From Cupriavidus basilensis (GTDB lineage: Bacteria > Pseudomonadota > Gammaproteobacteria > Burkholderiales > Burkholderiaceae): a stretch of 41,784 nt of DNA. Shown piece by piece: positions 33,523 to 41,247 of this stretch (positions are counted from its first letter, which is position 1; every line of letters begins with the position of its first letter). The DNA lies in assembly GCF_029335485.1 (NCBI RefSeq), contig NZ_JARJLM010000536.1:1-41784 (forward strand), given 5' to 3'. Below the pieces are notes generated by a model that ran no database searches, was not told the origin of the DNA, and saw nothing but the letters and a program-made list of their open reading frames with translations. The translations under genes were made by a program, and so were the position numbers.

Positions 33523-35538
33523 ATGGCATGGAAACAGCAGGCTCGCATGGCGTTTGGCCTGGCGCTGGCAGGCACGGTAGCAGCATGCGGTGGTGGTGGC
33601 AGCGACACGCCGGCGGTGGTCGCCCCCGAACAGAGCAACCCGGGCGCCGCCACCAGCAAGAAGGTGTTGCTGGTCGGCGTGGACGGTGCCACCTATGGCC
33701 AGCTGCGCAGCGCGCTGAACCAGCGCACGCTGCCCAACCTGGCCACGCTGGCGATCACGCCCGCGTCCACCGGCGGCCGGCTGGGCACCACCACCGAGCA
33801 GGTTCCGCTCGACGGCCCGAGCTGGGCGGCCGTGCTCGCCGGCAACTGGGTGGACCGGCACGGCGTCATCGATGACGTAGGCGCAGCCGCCGGCCTGCGC
33901 GTGCCGAGCCTGTTCAAGTACCTGCGCGATGCGAATACCGGCAGCCCCCGGCAGCGCCTGGGCGCTGCCACCAGCGCCCCGATGCTGCCGGCGCTGCTCA
34001 AGGCCGACGCAGCGGCGGGCAACCTCGACTCGCTGCGCGACTGCACTTCCGATGACACCTGCGTGACGCAGGAAGGCGTCAGGCTGGTGCAATCCGGCTA
34101 CGACGTGGTGTTCGCACAGTTCAGCGCGCCTGGCAAGGCAGCTGCCGCGCAAGGCGTCCAGGGCAGCGGCTACGCCAGCTCGCTATCCGCCTTCGACCAG
34201 GCGCTCGGCAAGTTGCTGGCCGCGGTGCAGGCGCGCCGCCAGGCAAATGCCGGGGAAGACTGGCTGGTAGCAGTGACCACCAGCCACGGGCTGGACGCCA
34301 CGGGCGCCACCACCACGGTGCCAGCACTGGGCAACCTCACCACGTTCATCGCGCTCAACAAGCCGTTCAACGCGGCGCTGGCCAGCAACCTCGCCGCGGC
34401 ACCTGCCGATGCCGCCGCCCTCGCGGCACTGCCGAGCGAGGTCGACGTGCTGCCGACCGTGCTCGCGCATGCCGGCGTGGCCCTGCCCATCGCTACCTAT
34501 CAGCTCGACGGCTCCCCCCTGATCGGCACCGCGGGGGTGCGTGCCATGAAATCCGTGGTGGGCAGCGCCAACGCCTCACTGGTGCTCTCCTGGCAGAACC
34601 CCTCCACTGCCAGCGGCGACATGACGCTGATACGCGATGGCGTACTGATCGCCAAGCTGCCGGCGGGCACCACCAGCTATGAAGACAAGACGCTCAACTC
34701 GCCCGCCAGCGGCCTCTACCGCTACAACTACACGCTGGTGCGCAACGGCGTGCCGGTATCGCTGCTGGCGCAGATCGACTACGTCAAGCCTATCGTGCTG
34801 GCGGACACACTGCGCAACAACCTGGCAGCCTATTACAGCTTCGAAACCCTGCCCGCGGTGGACAGCAAAGGCACCACCACCATCGGTCCGTGGGTGGCCG
34901 GCACCGACGGCGGCTCGCTCGGCAGCGACAACTTCGGCGGCAAGTCGCTGAAGGTCAACTCGAACATCGATGCCTACCAGCTCACGCAGAGCGGCGCCGA
35001 TATCGCCCTGAGCCCGCAGTTCACCATCGGCTTCTGGTTCAAGTCGGATTGCACGCAGGGCAACGGCACCGGCGAGCCGATCCTATCCAACAAGAACTAC
35101 TACTCGGGCGGCAACGCCGGGATCGCCATCGGTTTGTGGAGCAGCTGCGAGGTGCGCTTCAACCTGGGCAGCGGCGGCGGCAAGCGCGACGACATCACGG
35201 GCATGAAGTTCAGCGCCAATCAGTGGGCCTACCTGGCCTTGTCGGTCAACGCCACGGGCAAGACCTTCAGCGCCTACGTCATCGATCCGGTGCTCGGGCT
35301 GCAGAAGACCGAGAACAGGTCCATCGCCAATACCGATGTCACCAAGCTGAACGGGCTGGCCACCAAGGTCTGGGGCATCAACGACGATGCCACGCACAAC
35401 TATGTGCCGAACAACGCCGGCGCGCTCAAGGGCGTGATGGAGTTCAACGACCTGGCCATGTGGACGCGCCAGCTCAGCCTTGCCGAGCTGCAAACGATCG
35501 CCGGCTCGCGCCAGCCGCTGTCCACGCTCAACCCCTGA
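33523..35538 (+). CDS. Lipoprotein with degenerate type I phosphodiesterase domain and LamG domain
   Basis: 671 residues from the ATG at 33523 (AGAGGA upstream); a longer in-frame start hides the signal peptide and is unlikely. The lipobox ends at Cys22 (AGTVAACGGGG). Residues about 46-345 resemble the alkaline-phosphatase/nucleotide-pyrophosphatase fold: KKVLLVGVDGATYGQLRSAL with the first metal Asp, and LDGPSWAAVLAGNWVDRHGV with the nucleophile Ser. The later metal ligands look lost: the usual DxxxH loop reads FAQFSAPGKAAAAQG, and the usual SDHG reads TTSHG. A fibronectin-like segment (about 360-445) and a LamG/concanavalin-like jellyroll (about 455-660; YYSFETLPAV, FTIGFWFKSDC, FNDLAMWTRQLSLAELQT) follow. 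It is probably a non-catalytic surface binding protein. It precedes a small lipoprotein and phospholipase C. Confidence 0.85.
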   Translation: MAWKQQARMAFGLALAGTVAACGGGGSDTPAVVAPEQSNPGAATSKKVLLVGVDGATYGQLRSALNQRTLPNLATLAITPASTGGRLGTTTEQVPLDGPSWAAVLAGNWVDRHGVIDDVGAAAGLRVPSLFKYLRDANTGSPRQRLGAATSAPMLPALLKADAAAGNLDSLRDCTSDDTCVTQEGVRLVQSGYDVVFAQFSAPGKAAAAQGVQGSGYASSLSAFDQALGKLLAAVQARRQANAGEDWLVAVTTSHGLDATGATTTVPALGNLTTFIALNKPFNAALASNLAAAPADAAALAALPSEVDVLPTVLAHAGVALPIATYQLDGSPLIGTAGVRAMKSVVGSANASLVLSWQNPSTASGDMTLIRDGVLIAKLPAGTTSYEDKTLNSPASGLYRYNYTLVRNGVPVSLLAQIDYVKPIVLADTLRNNLAAYYSFETLPAVDSKGTTTIGPWVAGTDGGSLGSDNFGGKSLKVNSNIDAYQLTQSGADIALSPQFTIGFWFKSDCTQGNGTGEPILSNKNYYSGGNAGIAIGLWSSCEVRFNLGSGGGKRDDITGMKFSANQWAYLALSVNATGKTFSAYVIDPVLGLQKTENRSIANTDVTKLNGLATKVWGINDDATHNYVPNNAGALKGVMEFNDLAMWTRQLSLAELQTIAGSRQPLSTLNP

Positions 35539-35568
35539 TCCTTATTCCTCCACGAGAGCAACGTGACC

Positions 35569-35730
35569 ATGAAGCCTTTGATTTCCCTCCTCGCGCGGCC
35601 AGGCTGGCTGGCGGCAATGGCGCTGTGCGCCGCACTGGCCGCCTGTGGTGGCGACTCTGCCGACAACAAGTCCCCGGCCCCGCCGGGAGAGCCGGCCGCA
35701 GTCACACCGCAGTTGCGCTGCGCGCCGTAA
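35569..35730 (+). CDS. Small lipoprotein, 53 residues
   Basis: The ATG at 35569 opens MKPLISLLARPGWLAAMALC, then AALAACGGDSADNK: a signal peptide with a clear lipobox (LAAC, Cys27). A short Pro/Ala-rich mature part follows, ending LRCAP. A GTG two codons earlier (35563) is better spaced from GAGAG and may be the true start. It lies 30 bases after the LamG lipoprotein and 58 before phospholipase C, so it is probably part of the same operon. No family is recognised. Roles as an assembly partner of either neighbour are guesses. Confidence 0.7.
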   Translation: MKPLISLLARPGWLAAMALCAALAACGGDSADNKSPAPPGEPAAVTPQLRCAP

Positions 35731-35788
35731 GGCGCCGGCCCCGAGCGCACGTTCAGCACAAACCGACCCGATCAGATTGAAGACAACA

Positions 35789-37942
35789 ATGAGCCTTAAC
35801 AGCAGACGCAGATTCCTCAAGATGGCCGGCGGCAGCACCGCCGCCGCCGCCGCGCTGGCTGCCTTCCCGCCGTCGATCCGCCGCGCGCTGGCGATTCCCG
35901 CCAACAATGCCACCGGCACCATTCGCGACGTCGAGCATGTGGTGATCCTGATGCAGGAGAACCGCTCGTTCGACAACTATTTCGGCACGCTGAAGGGCGT
36001 GCGCGGCTTTGGCGACCGCTTCCCGATCCCGCTGGCCGGCGGCCTCAACGTCTGGCAGCAGGGCTTCACCAACCGCATCGTCCAGCCGTACCACCTCGAC
36101 AGCGCCACTGGCAACGCCCAGCGCGTCAACGGCACGCCGCACAGCTACCCCGATGCGCAGAACGCCTGGGACCTGGGCCGCATGAACAAGTGGCCAACCT
36201 ACAAGCAGACCCAGTCCATGGGCTACTACACCCAGACCGAGCTGGATTTCCAGTTTGCGCTGGCCGACGCCTTCACCCTGTGCGACGCCTACCACTGCGG
36301 CTTCCATGGCGGCACCAACACCAACCGCCTGTTCCACTGGACCGGCACCAATGACCCCACCGGGGCCAATGGCGGCCCGGTGATCGACAACAGCGGCGAC
36401 TCCATGGGCGCCTCCACCGGCGGCTACCGCTGGACCACCTATCCGGAACGCCTGCAGGCGGCAGGCGTGAGCTGGAAGCTGTACCAGAACATGCCGGACA
36501 ACTTCACCGACAACCCGCTGGCCGGGTTCGTGCAGTACCGCAAGGCCAACGAGGCGCGCGGCAATGCTTCCAACGGCAGCCCCTACCCGGCCTACACCAT
36601 TGCCGACGACGCCATCAATCCGCTCATCAAGGGCATCGGCAACACCATGCCGGACGGCGGCTTCCTGCAGGCGCTGAAGGACGATATCGCGGCGGGCAGC
36701 CTGCCGCAGGTGTCCTGGATCGTGGCGCCGGCGAACTACTCGGAGCACCCCGGGCCTTCCAGCCCGGTGCAGGGCGCCTGGTACACGCAAGAGGTGCTGA
36801 ACGCGCTGACGGCAAACCCGGCGATCTGGAGCAAGACCGTGCTGCTGATCAATTTCGACGAGAACGACGGCTTCTTCGACCATGTGCCGCCGCCCTGCGC
36901 GCCGGCCTATGACGACAACGGCGTACTGGCCGGCAAGTCCACCATCGCCACCGATGGCGAGTACCACGTCGACAAGCACCCCTACGGCCCCGGCCCGCGC
37001 GTGCCGATGTATGTGGTCTCGCCCTGGAGCCGCGGCGGCTGGGTCAACTCGCAGGTGTTCGACCACACCTCGGTGCTGCGTTTCCTGGAGGCGCGCTTCG
37101 GCATCGCCGAAACCAACATCAGCCCCTACCGCCGCGCCATCTGCGGCGACCTGCTGTCGGCTTTCAACTTCGTCAGCCCGAACAGCGCGGCCCTGCCTGT
37201 CATGCCCAGCCGCACCAGGGCCGTTGCCGACGGCGTGCGCACGGCGCAGGAAGCCAAGGCGCAGGTGGCGCTGCCCACCGCCGCCTTCCAGGCCGCCAAC
37301 CCTGCCACCCAGGAAACCGGCACGCGTCCCTCGCGCGCACTGCCCTACGAACTGCATGTCAGCGGGCGCGAAGATCCGGGCTCGCGGGCGATGTGGCTGC
37401 TGTTCAGCAACACCGGCACCGCCGCCGCGGTCTTCCATGTCTACGACCGCCTCCACCTGGACCGCGTGCCGCGCCGCTACGCGGTCGAGCCGGGCAAACA
37501 GCTCAGCGGGAGCTGGGACGTCTTCGCGGCGGACAACGGCAAGTACGATCTGTGGGTGCTGGGCCCGAACGGCTTCCATCGCAGCTTCCAGGGCGACGTC
37601 AGCACGGTATCGGCCGCTGGCGGCACCGCGCCCGAAATCCGGGTGTGCTACGACATCGCCAATGCCGCCGTCTACCTGACCATGATCAATACCGGCGCTG
37701 TGGCGTGCACCTTCACGGTCACGCCCGCCGCCTACCGCGAAGATGGCCCCTGGACCTTCGACATCCCGGCGGGCAAGCAACTCGACCAGCACTGGCCGGT
37801 GGGCCGGCAAGGCAACTGGTACGACTTCGTCGTGACAACCACCCAGGGCAGCTTCCGGCGCCGCTTTGCCGGCCGCCTGGAGACCGGCACCGACAGCGTC
37901 TCCGATCCGGCACTGGGCAAGCCCGCCCGGGCCGTGCCCTGA
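35789..37942 (+). CDS. Phosphocholine-type phospholipase C, Tat-exported
   Basis: 717 residues from the ATG at 35789. A twin-arginine signal (NSRRRFLKMAGG) leads a hydrophobic Ala-rich stretch with cleavage near residue 35. The phosphoesterase domain (about 46-430) has VEHVVILMQENRSFDNYFGT, FHGGTNTNRLFHWTGTNDPT, HPGPSSPVQGAWYTQEVLNA and INFDENDGFFDHVPPP, all family hallmarks. Two C-terminal DUF756 domains follow (about 505-595 and 610-695), as in Pseudomonas PlcH/PlcN. It should split phosphatidylcholine or sphingomyelin into phosphocholine and diacylglycerol outside the cytoplasm. Such enzymes are often induced by phosphate starvation. A hairpin lies downstream. Confidence 0.95.
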   Translation: MSLNSRRRFLKMAGGSTAAAAALAAFPPSIRRALAIPANNATGTIRDVEHVVILMQENRSFDNYFGTLKGVRGFGDRFPIPLAGGLNVWQQGFTNRIVQPYHLDSATGNAQRVNGTPHSYPDAQNAWDLGRMNKWPTYKQTQSMGYYTQTELDFQFALADAFTLCDAYHCGFHGGTNTNRLFHWTGTNDPTGANGGPVIDNSGDSMGASTGGYRWTTYPERLQAAGVSWKLYQNMPDNFTDNPLAGFVQYRKANEARGNASNGSPYPAYTIADDAINPLIKGIGNTMPDGGFLQALKDDIAAGSLPQVSWIVAPANYSEHPGPSSPVQGAWYTQEVLNALTANPAIWSKTVLLINFDENDGFFDHVPPPCAPAYDDNGVLAGKSTIATDGEYHVDKHPYGPGPRVPMYVVSPWSRGGWVNSQVFDHTSVLRFLEARFGIAETNISPYRRAICGDLLSAFNFVSPNSAALPVMPSRTRAVADGVRTAQEAKAQVALPTAAFQAANPATQETGTRPSRALPYELHVSGREDPGSRAMWLLFSNTGTAAAVFHVYDRLHLDRVPRRYAVEPGKQLSGSWDVFAADNGKYDLWVLGPNGFHRSFQGDVSTVSAAGGTAPEIRVCYDIANAAVYLTMINTGAVACTFTVTPAAYREDGPWTFDIPAGKQLDQHWPVGRQGNWYDFVVTTTQGSFRRRFAGRLETGTDSVSDPALGKPARAVP

Positions 37943-37991
37943 ACGCTGCCTGGCAGGCGGAGCGAGCCGGCTCCTGCCGCCGGGCGGCGTT

Positions 37992-38020
37992 GCGGGCCGG
38001 CGCAGCATCGGCTGGCCCGC
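37992..38020 (+). terminator. Hairpin downstream of phospholipase C, possible terminator
   Basis: GCGGGCCGGC (37992-38001) pairs with GCTGGCCCGC (38011-38020) over ten positions with one G-U pair and a 9-base loop. Only a weak T-containing stretch (GCTTGTCC) follows, so termination strength is uncertain. Confidence 0.45.
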
Positions 38021-38084
38021 GCTTGTCCACCCCCCATTCTGATTCTTCACCGCGCCTGGACGTTCGTACCGGCGCGGTGCAGAA

Positions 38085-38095
38085 CTGTCACAAAA
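38085..38095 (+). promoter_or_regulatory. Candidate PHO-box half-site upstream of the LysR gene
   Basis: CTGTCACAAAA matches the first half plus AT-rich spacer of a PhoB box (CTGTCA-type repeats 11 bases apart). The expected second half at 38096 (CGCCGCT) does not match well. It lies 46 bases before the LysR ATG. Confidence 0.35.
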
Positions 38096-38140
38096 CGCCG
38101 CTAGACTGGCGCGCTTGTTTTATCCCCTCGGAATCCCCCC

Positions 38141-39010
38141 ATGCTCGGCGACCTGCTGACGACGTTCTATGAAGTGGCACGGCAGGGCAGCATCACCACC
38201 GCGGCCAAGCAGTTGCGCGTGAGCCAGCCCACCGTCACCGGCCGTATCCGCCAGCTTGAAGAAAACTATGGCGTCGAACTGTTCTACCGGCGTGCCGGCC
38301 GGGTCGACCTGAGCGACGTCGGCGTGGCCCTGATGCCGGTGGTGGAGCAGTTGATGCAGCATGAAGGCAACGCGGACTTCCTGCTGCGCAATGCCGGCAG
38401 CCTGCACCTCGGGCATCTGCGCATCGGCGCCACCGGGCCTTACTACATCCTGAAGAGCGTGGCCGCGTTCAGGCAGCGCTTTCCCGCCATCGAGATCAGC
38501 ATCGATATCGGCAACTCGCAGCAGATGCTGGACGCGCTGTTCGAATACCGCATCGACGTCGCGGTATCGTCGCACGCCGTCAACGATGAACGCCTGGCGC
38601 GCATCACCCTGGCCACCGACCCGATGGTGGTGGTGGTCAATCCCGGCCACGCGCTGGCGCGCGCGCCCAGCGTCAGCCTGGCGCAGCTGGCCGCCTGCCA
38701 CCTGCTGATCCGCGAGCACGGCTCGATGACGCGCAAGGCCACCGAGACCGCGCTGGACGAGGCCGGACTGCCGCTGCCGGCCAACACCGTGATCGGCAGC
38801 CGCGAGGCCATCTACGAAGCGATCCGCCAGGGCCTGGGCGCCAGTGTGGTGCCTGTGGGCGAAGTCCCGCGCGACCCCGCGCTGTGTGTGGTGCCCTTCG
38901 CCAGCCACCCACCCGTGCTGCACGAATACCTCTATTGCCTGCAGGGCCGCACGCATACGCGGCTGATCGGCGCTTTCCTTGATTGCCTCGCGCCGCGCGC
39001 GGCGGCTTAG
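38141..39010 (+). CDS. LysR-family regulator, resembles aminoethylphosphonate-associated group
   Basis: 289 residues. The DNA-binding head is LLTTFYEVARQGSITTAAKQ, then RVSQPTVTGRIRQLEENYGV, followed by ELFYRRAGRVDLSDVG. The effector domain has HLRIGATGPYYILKSVAAFR, IDIGNSQQMLDALFEYRIDV, and near the end VIGSREAIYEAIRQGLGASV. This pattern (GNSQ near residue 125, GSREA in the C-terminal half) recalls the LysR proteins found beside 2-aminoethylphosphonate operons in Ralstonia, Burkholderia and Bordetella. No phosphonate genes are in this window, so the role is open. It follows phospholipase C by about 200 bases and is followed by a HAD phosphatase. Confidence 0.92.
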   Translation: MLGDLLTTFYEVARQGSITTAAKQLRVSQPTVTGRIRQLEENYGVELFYRRAGRVDLSDVGVALMPVVEQLMQHEGNADFLLRNAGSLHLGHLRIGATGPYYILKSVAAFRQRFPAIEISIDIGNSQQMLDALFEYRIDVAVSSHAVNDERLARITLATDPMVVVVNPGHALARAPSVSLAQLAACHLLIREHGSMTRKATETALDEAGLPLPANTVIGSREAIYEAIRQGLGASVVPVGEVPRDPALCVVPFASHPPVLHEYLYCLQGRTHTRLIGAFLDCLAPRAAA

Positions 39011-39153
39011 GCGCCGCACGGAATAAGCTGCGTCAACGCCCGCGCACCGCCAGCGAAAACCGTCAATACCGGTATCGGGATTCTTGGGCCGCACATCATC
39101 TGGGGGTCACCCCCGGCCCGCATGCTTGCCGGTTTTCCGACCGGAGACGGCGC

Positions 39154-39861
39154 ATGTCCTGCCTTGCCTTGTTTGACCTTGACCACACCTTGCTGCCGCT
39201 GGATAGCGAATACGAATGGGCGCGCTACCTGGTGGAGGCGGGCGCGGCCGACGCGCGGGAGGTCGAGGCCAATAACGCGCTATGGCTGGCCGAGTACGGC
39301 GCCGGGCGCCTCGATTTCCACCGCCATGCCGCGTTTGCCCTCGGCCTGCTGGCGCGCCATCCGCGCGCGCGGCTGGAAGCCTTGCGCAGCGATTTCATGC
39401 GGAACGTGATCGCGCCCGCCATCCTCCCCGAGGCGCGCGCCCTGCTGGCCAGGCACCGGGATGCCGGCGACCTGTGCTGCATCGTCACGGCCACTTGCCG
39501 CTTTGTCACCGAGCCGATCGCCGCGGCGCTGGAGGTGGACCACCTGGTGGCGGTGGAGGCAGCCCAGGATGCCCAGGGCAACTTCACCGGCGCGGTCGAG
39601 GGCGTGCCGAGTTTCGGCGCCGGCAAGATCGAACGCGTAGCGCAGTGGCTGCACTCGCTCGGACTGGCCTGGGACCAGTTCGGACATACCGCCTTCTACA
39701 GTGACTCGCGCAACGATATCCCCCTGCTCGAAGCCGTCAGTCACCCGGTCGCCGCCAATCCGGACGCCGCGCTGCGCGCCCTGGCGGCCTCGCGCGGCTG
39801 GCCGGTGCTGACGTTGTTCGCGCCGCCGGCCGCCCCGGCCCCGGCGCTGAACGCGGCCTGA
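39154..39861 (+). CDS. HAD-superfamily phosphatase, subfamily IB (SerB-like)
   Basis: 235 residues from the ATG at 39154 with a GGAGA site; upstream frame extension is not family-like. HAD motif I is LALFDLDHTLLPLDSEYEW with nucleophile and acid Asp residues (DLDHT). A helical cap follows. Motif II is CCIVTATCRFVTEPIA, the motif III Lys is in SFGAGKIERVAQWL, and motif IV is FYSDSRNDIPLLEAVSHPVA, then ANPD. Subfamily IB includes phosphoserine and phosphocholine/phosphoethanolamine-type phosphatases. Given phospholipase C nearby, a phosphomonoester such as phosphocholine is an attractive but unproven substrate. It has no signal peptide and so acts in the cytoplasm. Confidence 0.92.
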   Translation: MSCLALFDLDHTLLPLDSEYEWARYLVEAGAADAREVEANNALWLAEYGAGRLDFHRHAAFALGLLARHPRARLEALRSDFMRNVIAPAILPEARALLARHRDAGDLCCIVTATCRFVTEPIAAALEVDHLVAVEAAQDAQGNFTGAVEGVPSFGAGKIERVAQWLHSLGLAWDQFGHTAFYSDSRNDIPLLEAVSHPVAANPDAALRALAASRGWPVLTLFAPPAAPAPALNAA

Positions 39862-40215
39862 CTCGCAGCGCAAGCGCGCCATCCGTCACGCGGCCTTCAC
39901 AATCCTGGGTGATGATGGCGGGCACGCTTTTGCACCGTGGCCTGCGTCAGCACCTATATTGGGAAGACCGGCAAGGCTGGCACGCAGCGGTTCCCGCGGC
40001 ACGCGGCGCCTGGCGCAGCGCTGCGGCGCCTGGCGCAGCGCTGCGGCGCCCGGCGTCATGACACCAACGAATGGCCCGGCTTTCCGGCTCCTGGCTTGCC
40101 AGCCCGGCACCGCTTCCAAGGAACTGTCCCGCCCATGTCCGACCACCTGCCCCGCGTCACATCCGCCCCCCGCCGCCATCGCGCGGCACGCAGGACCGGC
40201 TGACGCCGCCGCCTC
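39862..40215. other. 354-base gap before the carboxypeptidase gene
   Basis: Open frames here are Arg/Ala/Pro-rich and do not look coding. A possible promoter, TTGCAC (39930-39935), 18-base spacer and CTATAT (39954-39959), lies about 256 bases before the carboxypeptidase ATG. A 20-base tandem repeat follows at 40003-40050. Confidence 0.4.
40003..40050 (+). repeat. 20-base tandem repeat, about 2.4 copies
   Basis: Two identical 20-base units start at 40003 and 40023 (each beginning GCGGCGCCTG and ending GCAGCGCT), followed by the first eight bases of a third at 40043. The unit itself contains GGCGCC and AGCGCT palindromes, so the array can fold into hairpins. Confidence 0.8.
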
Positions 40216-41247
40216 ATGTCGCAGTTCCCCACCGGCAGCAGCCTGCCGGAAATGGCACAGCTGGAGGCCATCCTGGAAGCCGGCGCCGGGCGCCTGGAAG
40301 CCTGCCGGGTCGGCGAGGTGGAAGCGGCCGGCCAGCGCTTCCCCCTCTACACCGCCAGCATCGGCGCGACCGATCCGCACGCGCCCGCGATCGGCTTCTT
40401 TGCCGGCATCCATGGCCTGGAGCGCATCGGCACGCAACTGCTGCTGGACTATATGCGCATGTTGCTGTGGCGCCTGGAGTGGGACGAATTGCTGGAGCGG
40501 CAACTGCAATCGGTGCGGCTGCTGTTCATGCCCATCGTCAACCCTGGCGGCATGTGGGCCTCCACGCGCGCCAACCCCAACGGCGTCGACCTGATGCGCA
40601 ATGCACCGCAGGATGCCGTGGGCCGGGTGCCGTTGCTGGCCGGCGGCCAGCGCCTGGGCCCCTGGCTGCCGTGGTACCGCGGCCGGCTCGGCGCACCCAT
40701 GGAAGTGGAGAGCCAGGCCATGCTGCGCGTGGTCCGGCAGCAACTGCAGTCGCGCCCCTTAAGCTTTGCCCTGGACTGTCATTCGGGCTACGGCTGGGGC
40801 GACAGCATCTGGTTTCCCTATGCGCGCACCGTCGCGCCGATGCCGCACCAGCCGGAAATGTTCGCGCTCAAGACCATGTTCGAGCACGCGCATCCCCACC
40901 ACGGCTACGCCTTCGAACCGCAGAGCCGCCAGTACCTGCTGCATGGCGACTTGTGGGACTGGGCCTACGACCATACGCCCGACGCCAATATCTTCCTGCC
41001 GATGACACTCGAACTGGGTTCCTGGCTGTGGATCAAGAAGAATCCTCGCCAGCTGTTTTCGCGCCACGGCTTCTTCAATCCGGTCAAGGCGCATCGCACG
41101 GCCCGCGTGCTGCGGCGCCATGCCAACCTGCTCGATTTCCTGGCCCGCGTGGCCTATGCTCCCGAGCGCTGGCTGCCGCGCGGAGAGCGCCGGCAGGCGC
41201 TGCTCGAACTGGCCAACGCCCAGTGGCCATGCGGACACCCCGGATGA
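40216..41247 (+). CDS. M14-family zinc carboxypeptidase
   Basis: 343 residues. Zinc ligands fit the M14 pattern: His66 and Glu69 in FFAGIHGLERIGTQ (HxxE) and His189 in FALDCHSGYGWGD. The substrate-carboxylate loop appears as TRANPNGVDLMRNAPQ, a variant of NPNGxxxNxR. The likely catalytic Glu266 lies in PMTLELGSWLWI. No signal peptide is visible, so it is probably cytoplasmic, as in the bacterial M14 group that trims peptides or deacylates small molecules. The actual substrate is unknown. No ribosome-binding site is evident. Its stop overlaps the next start (ATGA at 41244-41247). Confidence 0.9.
   Translation: MSQFPTGSSLPEMAQLEAILEAGAGRLEACRVGEVEAAGQRFPLYTASIGATDPHAPAIGFFAGIHGLERIGTQLLLDYMRMLLWRLEWDELLERQLQSVRLLFMPIVNPGGMWASTRANPNGVDLMRNAPQDAVGRVPLLAGGQRLGPWLPWYRGRLGAPMEVESQAMLRVVRQQLQSRPLSFALDCHSGYGWGDSIWFPYARTVAPMPHQPEMFALKTMFEHAHPHHGYAFEPQSRQYLLHGDLWDWAYDHTPDANIFLPMTLELGSWLWIKKNPRQLFSRHGFFNPVKAHRTARVLRRHANLLDFLARVAYAPERWLPRGERRQALLELANAQWPCGHPG

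Noticed and set aside
35753-38050. Antisense open frame of 765 codons opposite phospholipase C
   Set aside because: The sense frame matches a known enzyme along its whole length, and the antisense product has shadow composition with no motifs.
39937-40594. Two overlapping open frames before and within the carboxypeptidase gene
   Set aside because: They pass through the tandem repeat, are Arg/Pro/Ala-rich, and one overlaps the real M14 frame.
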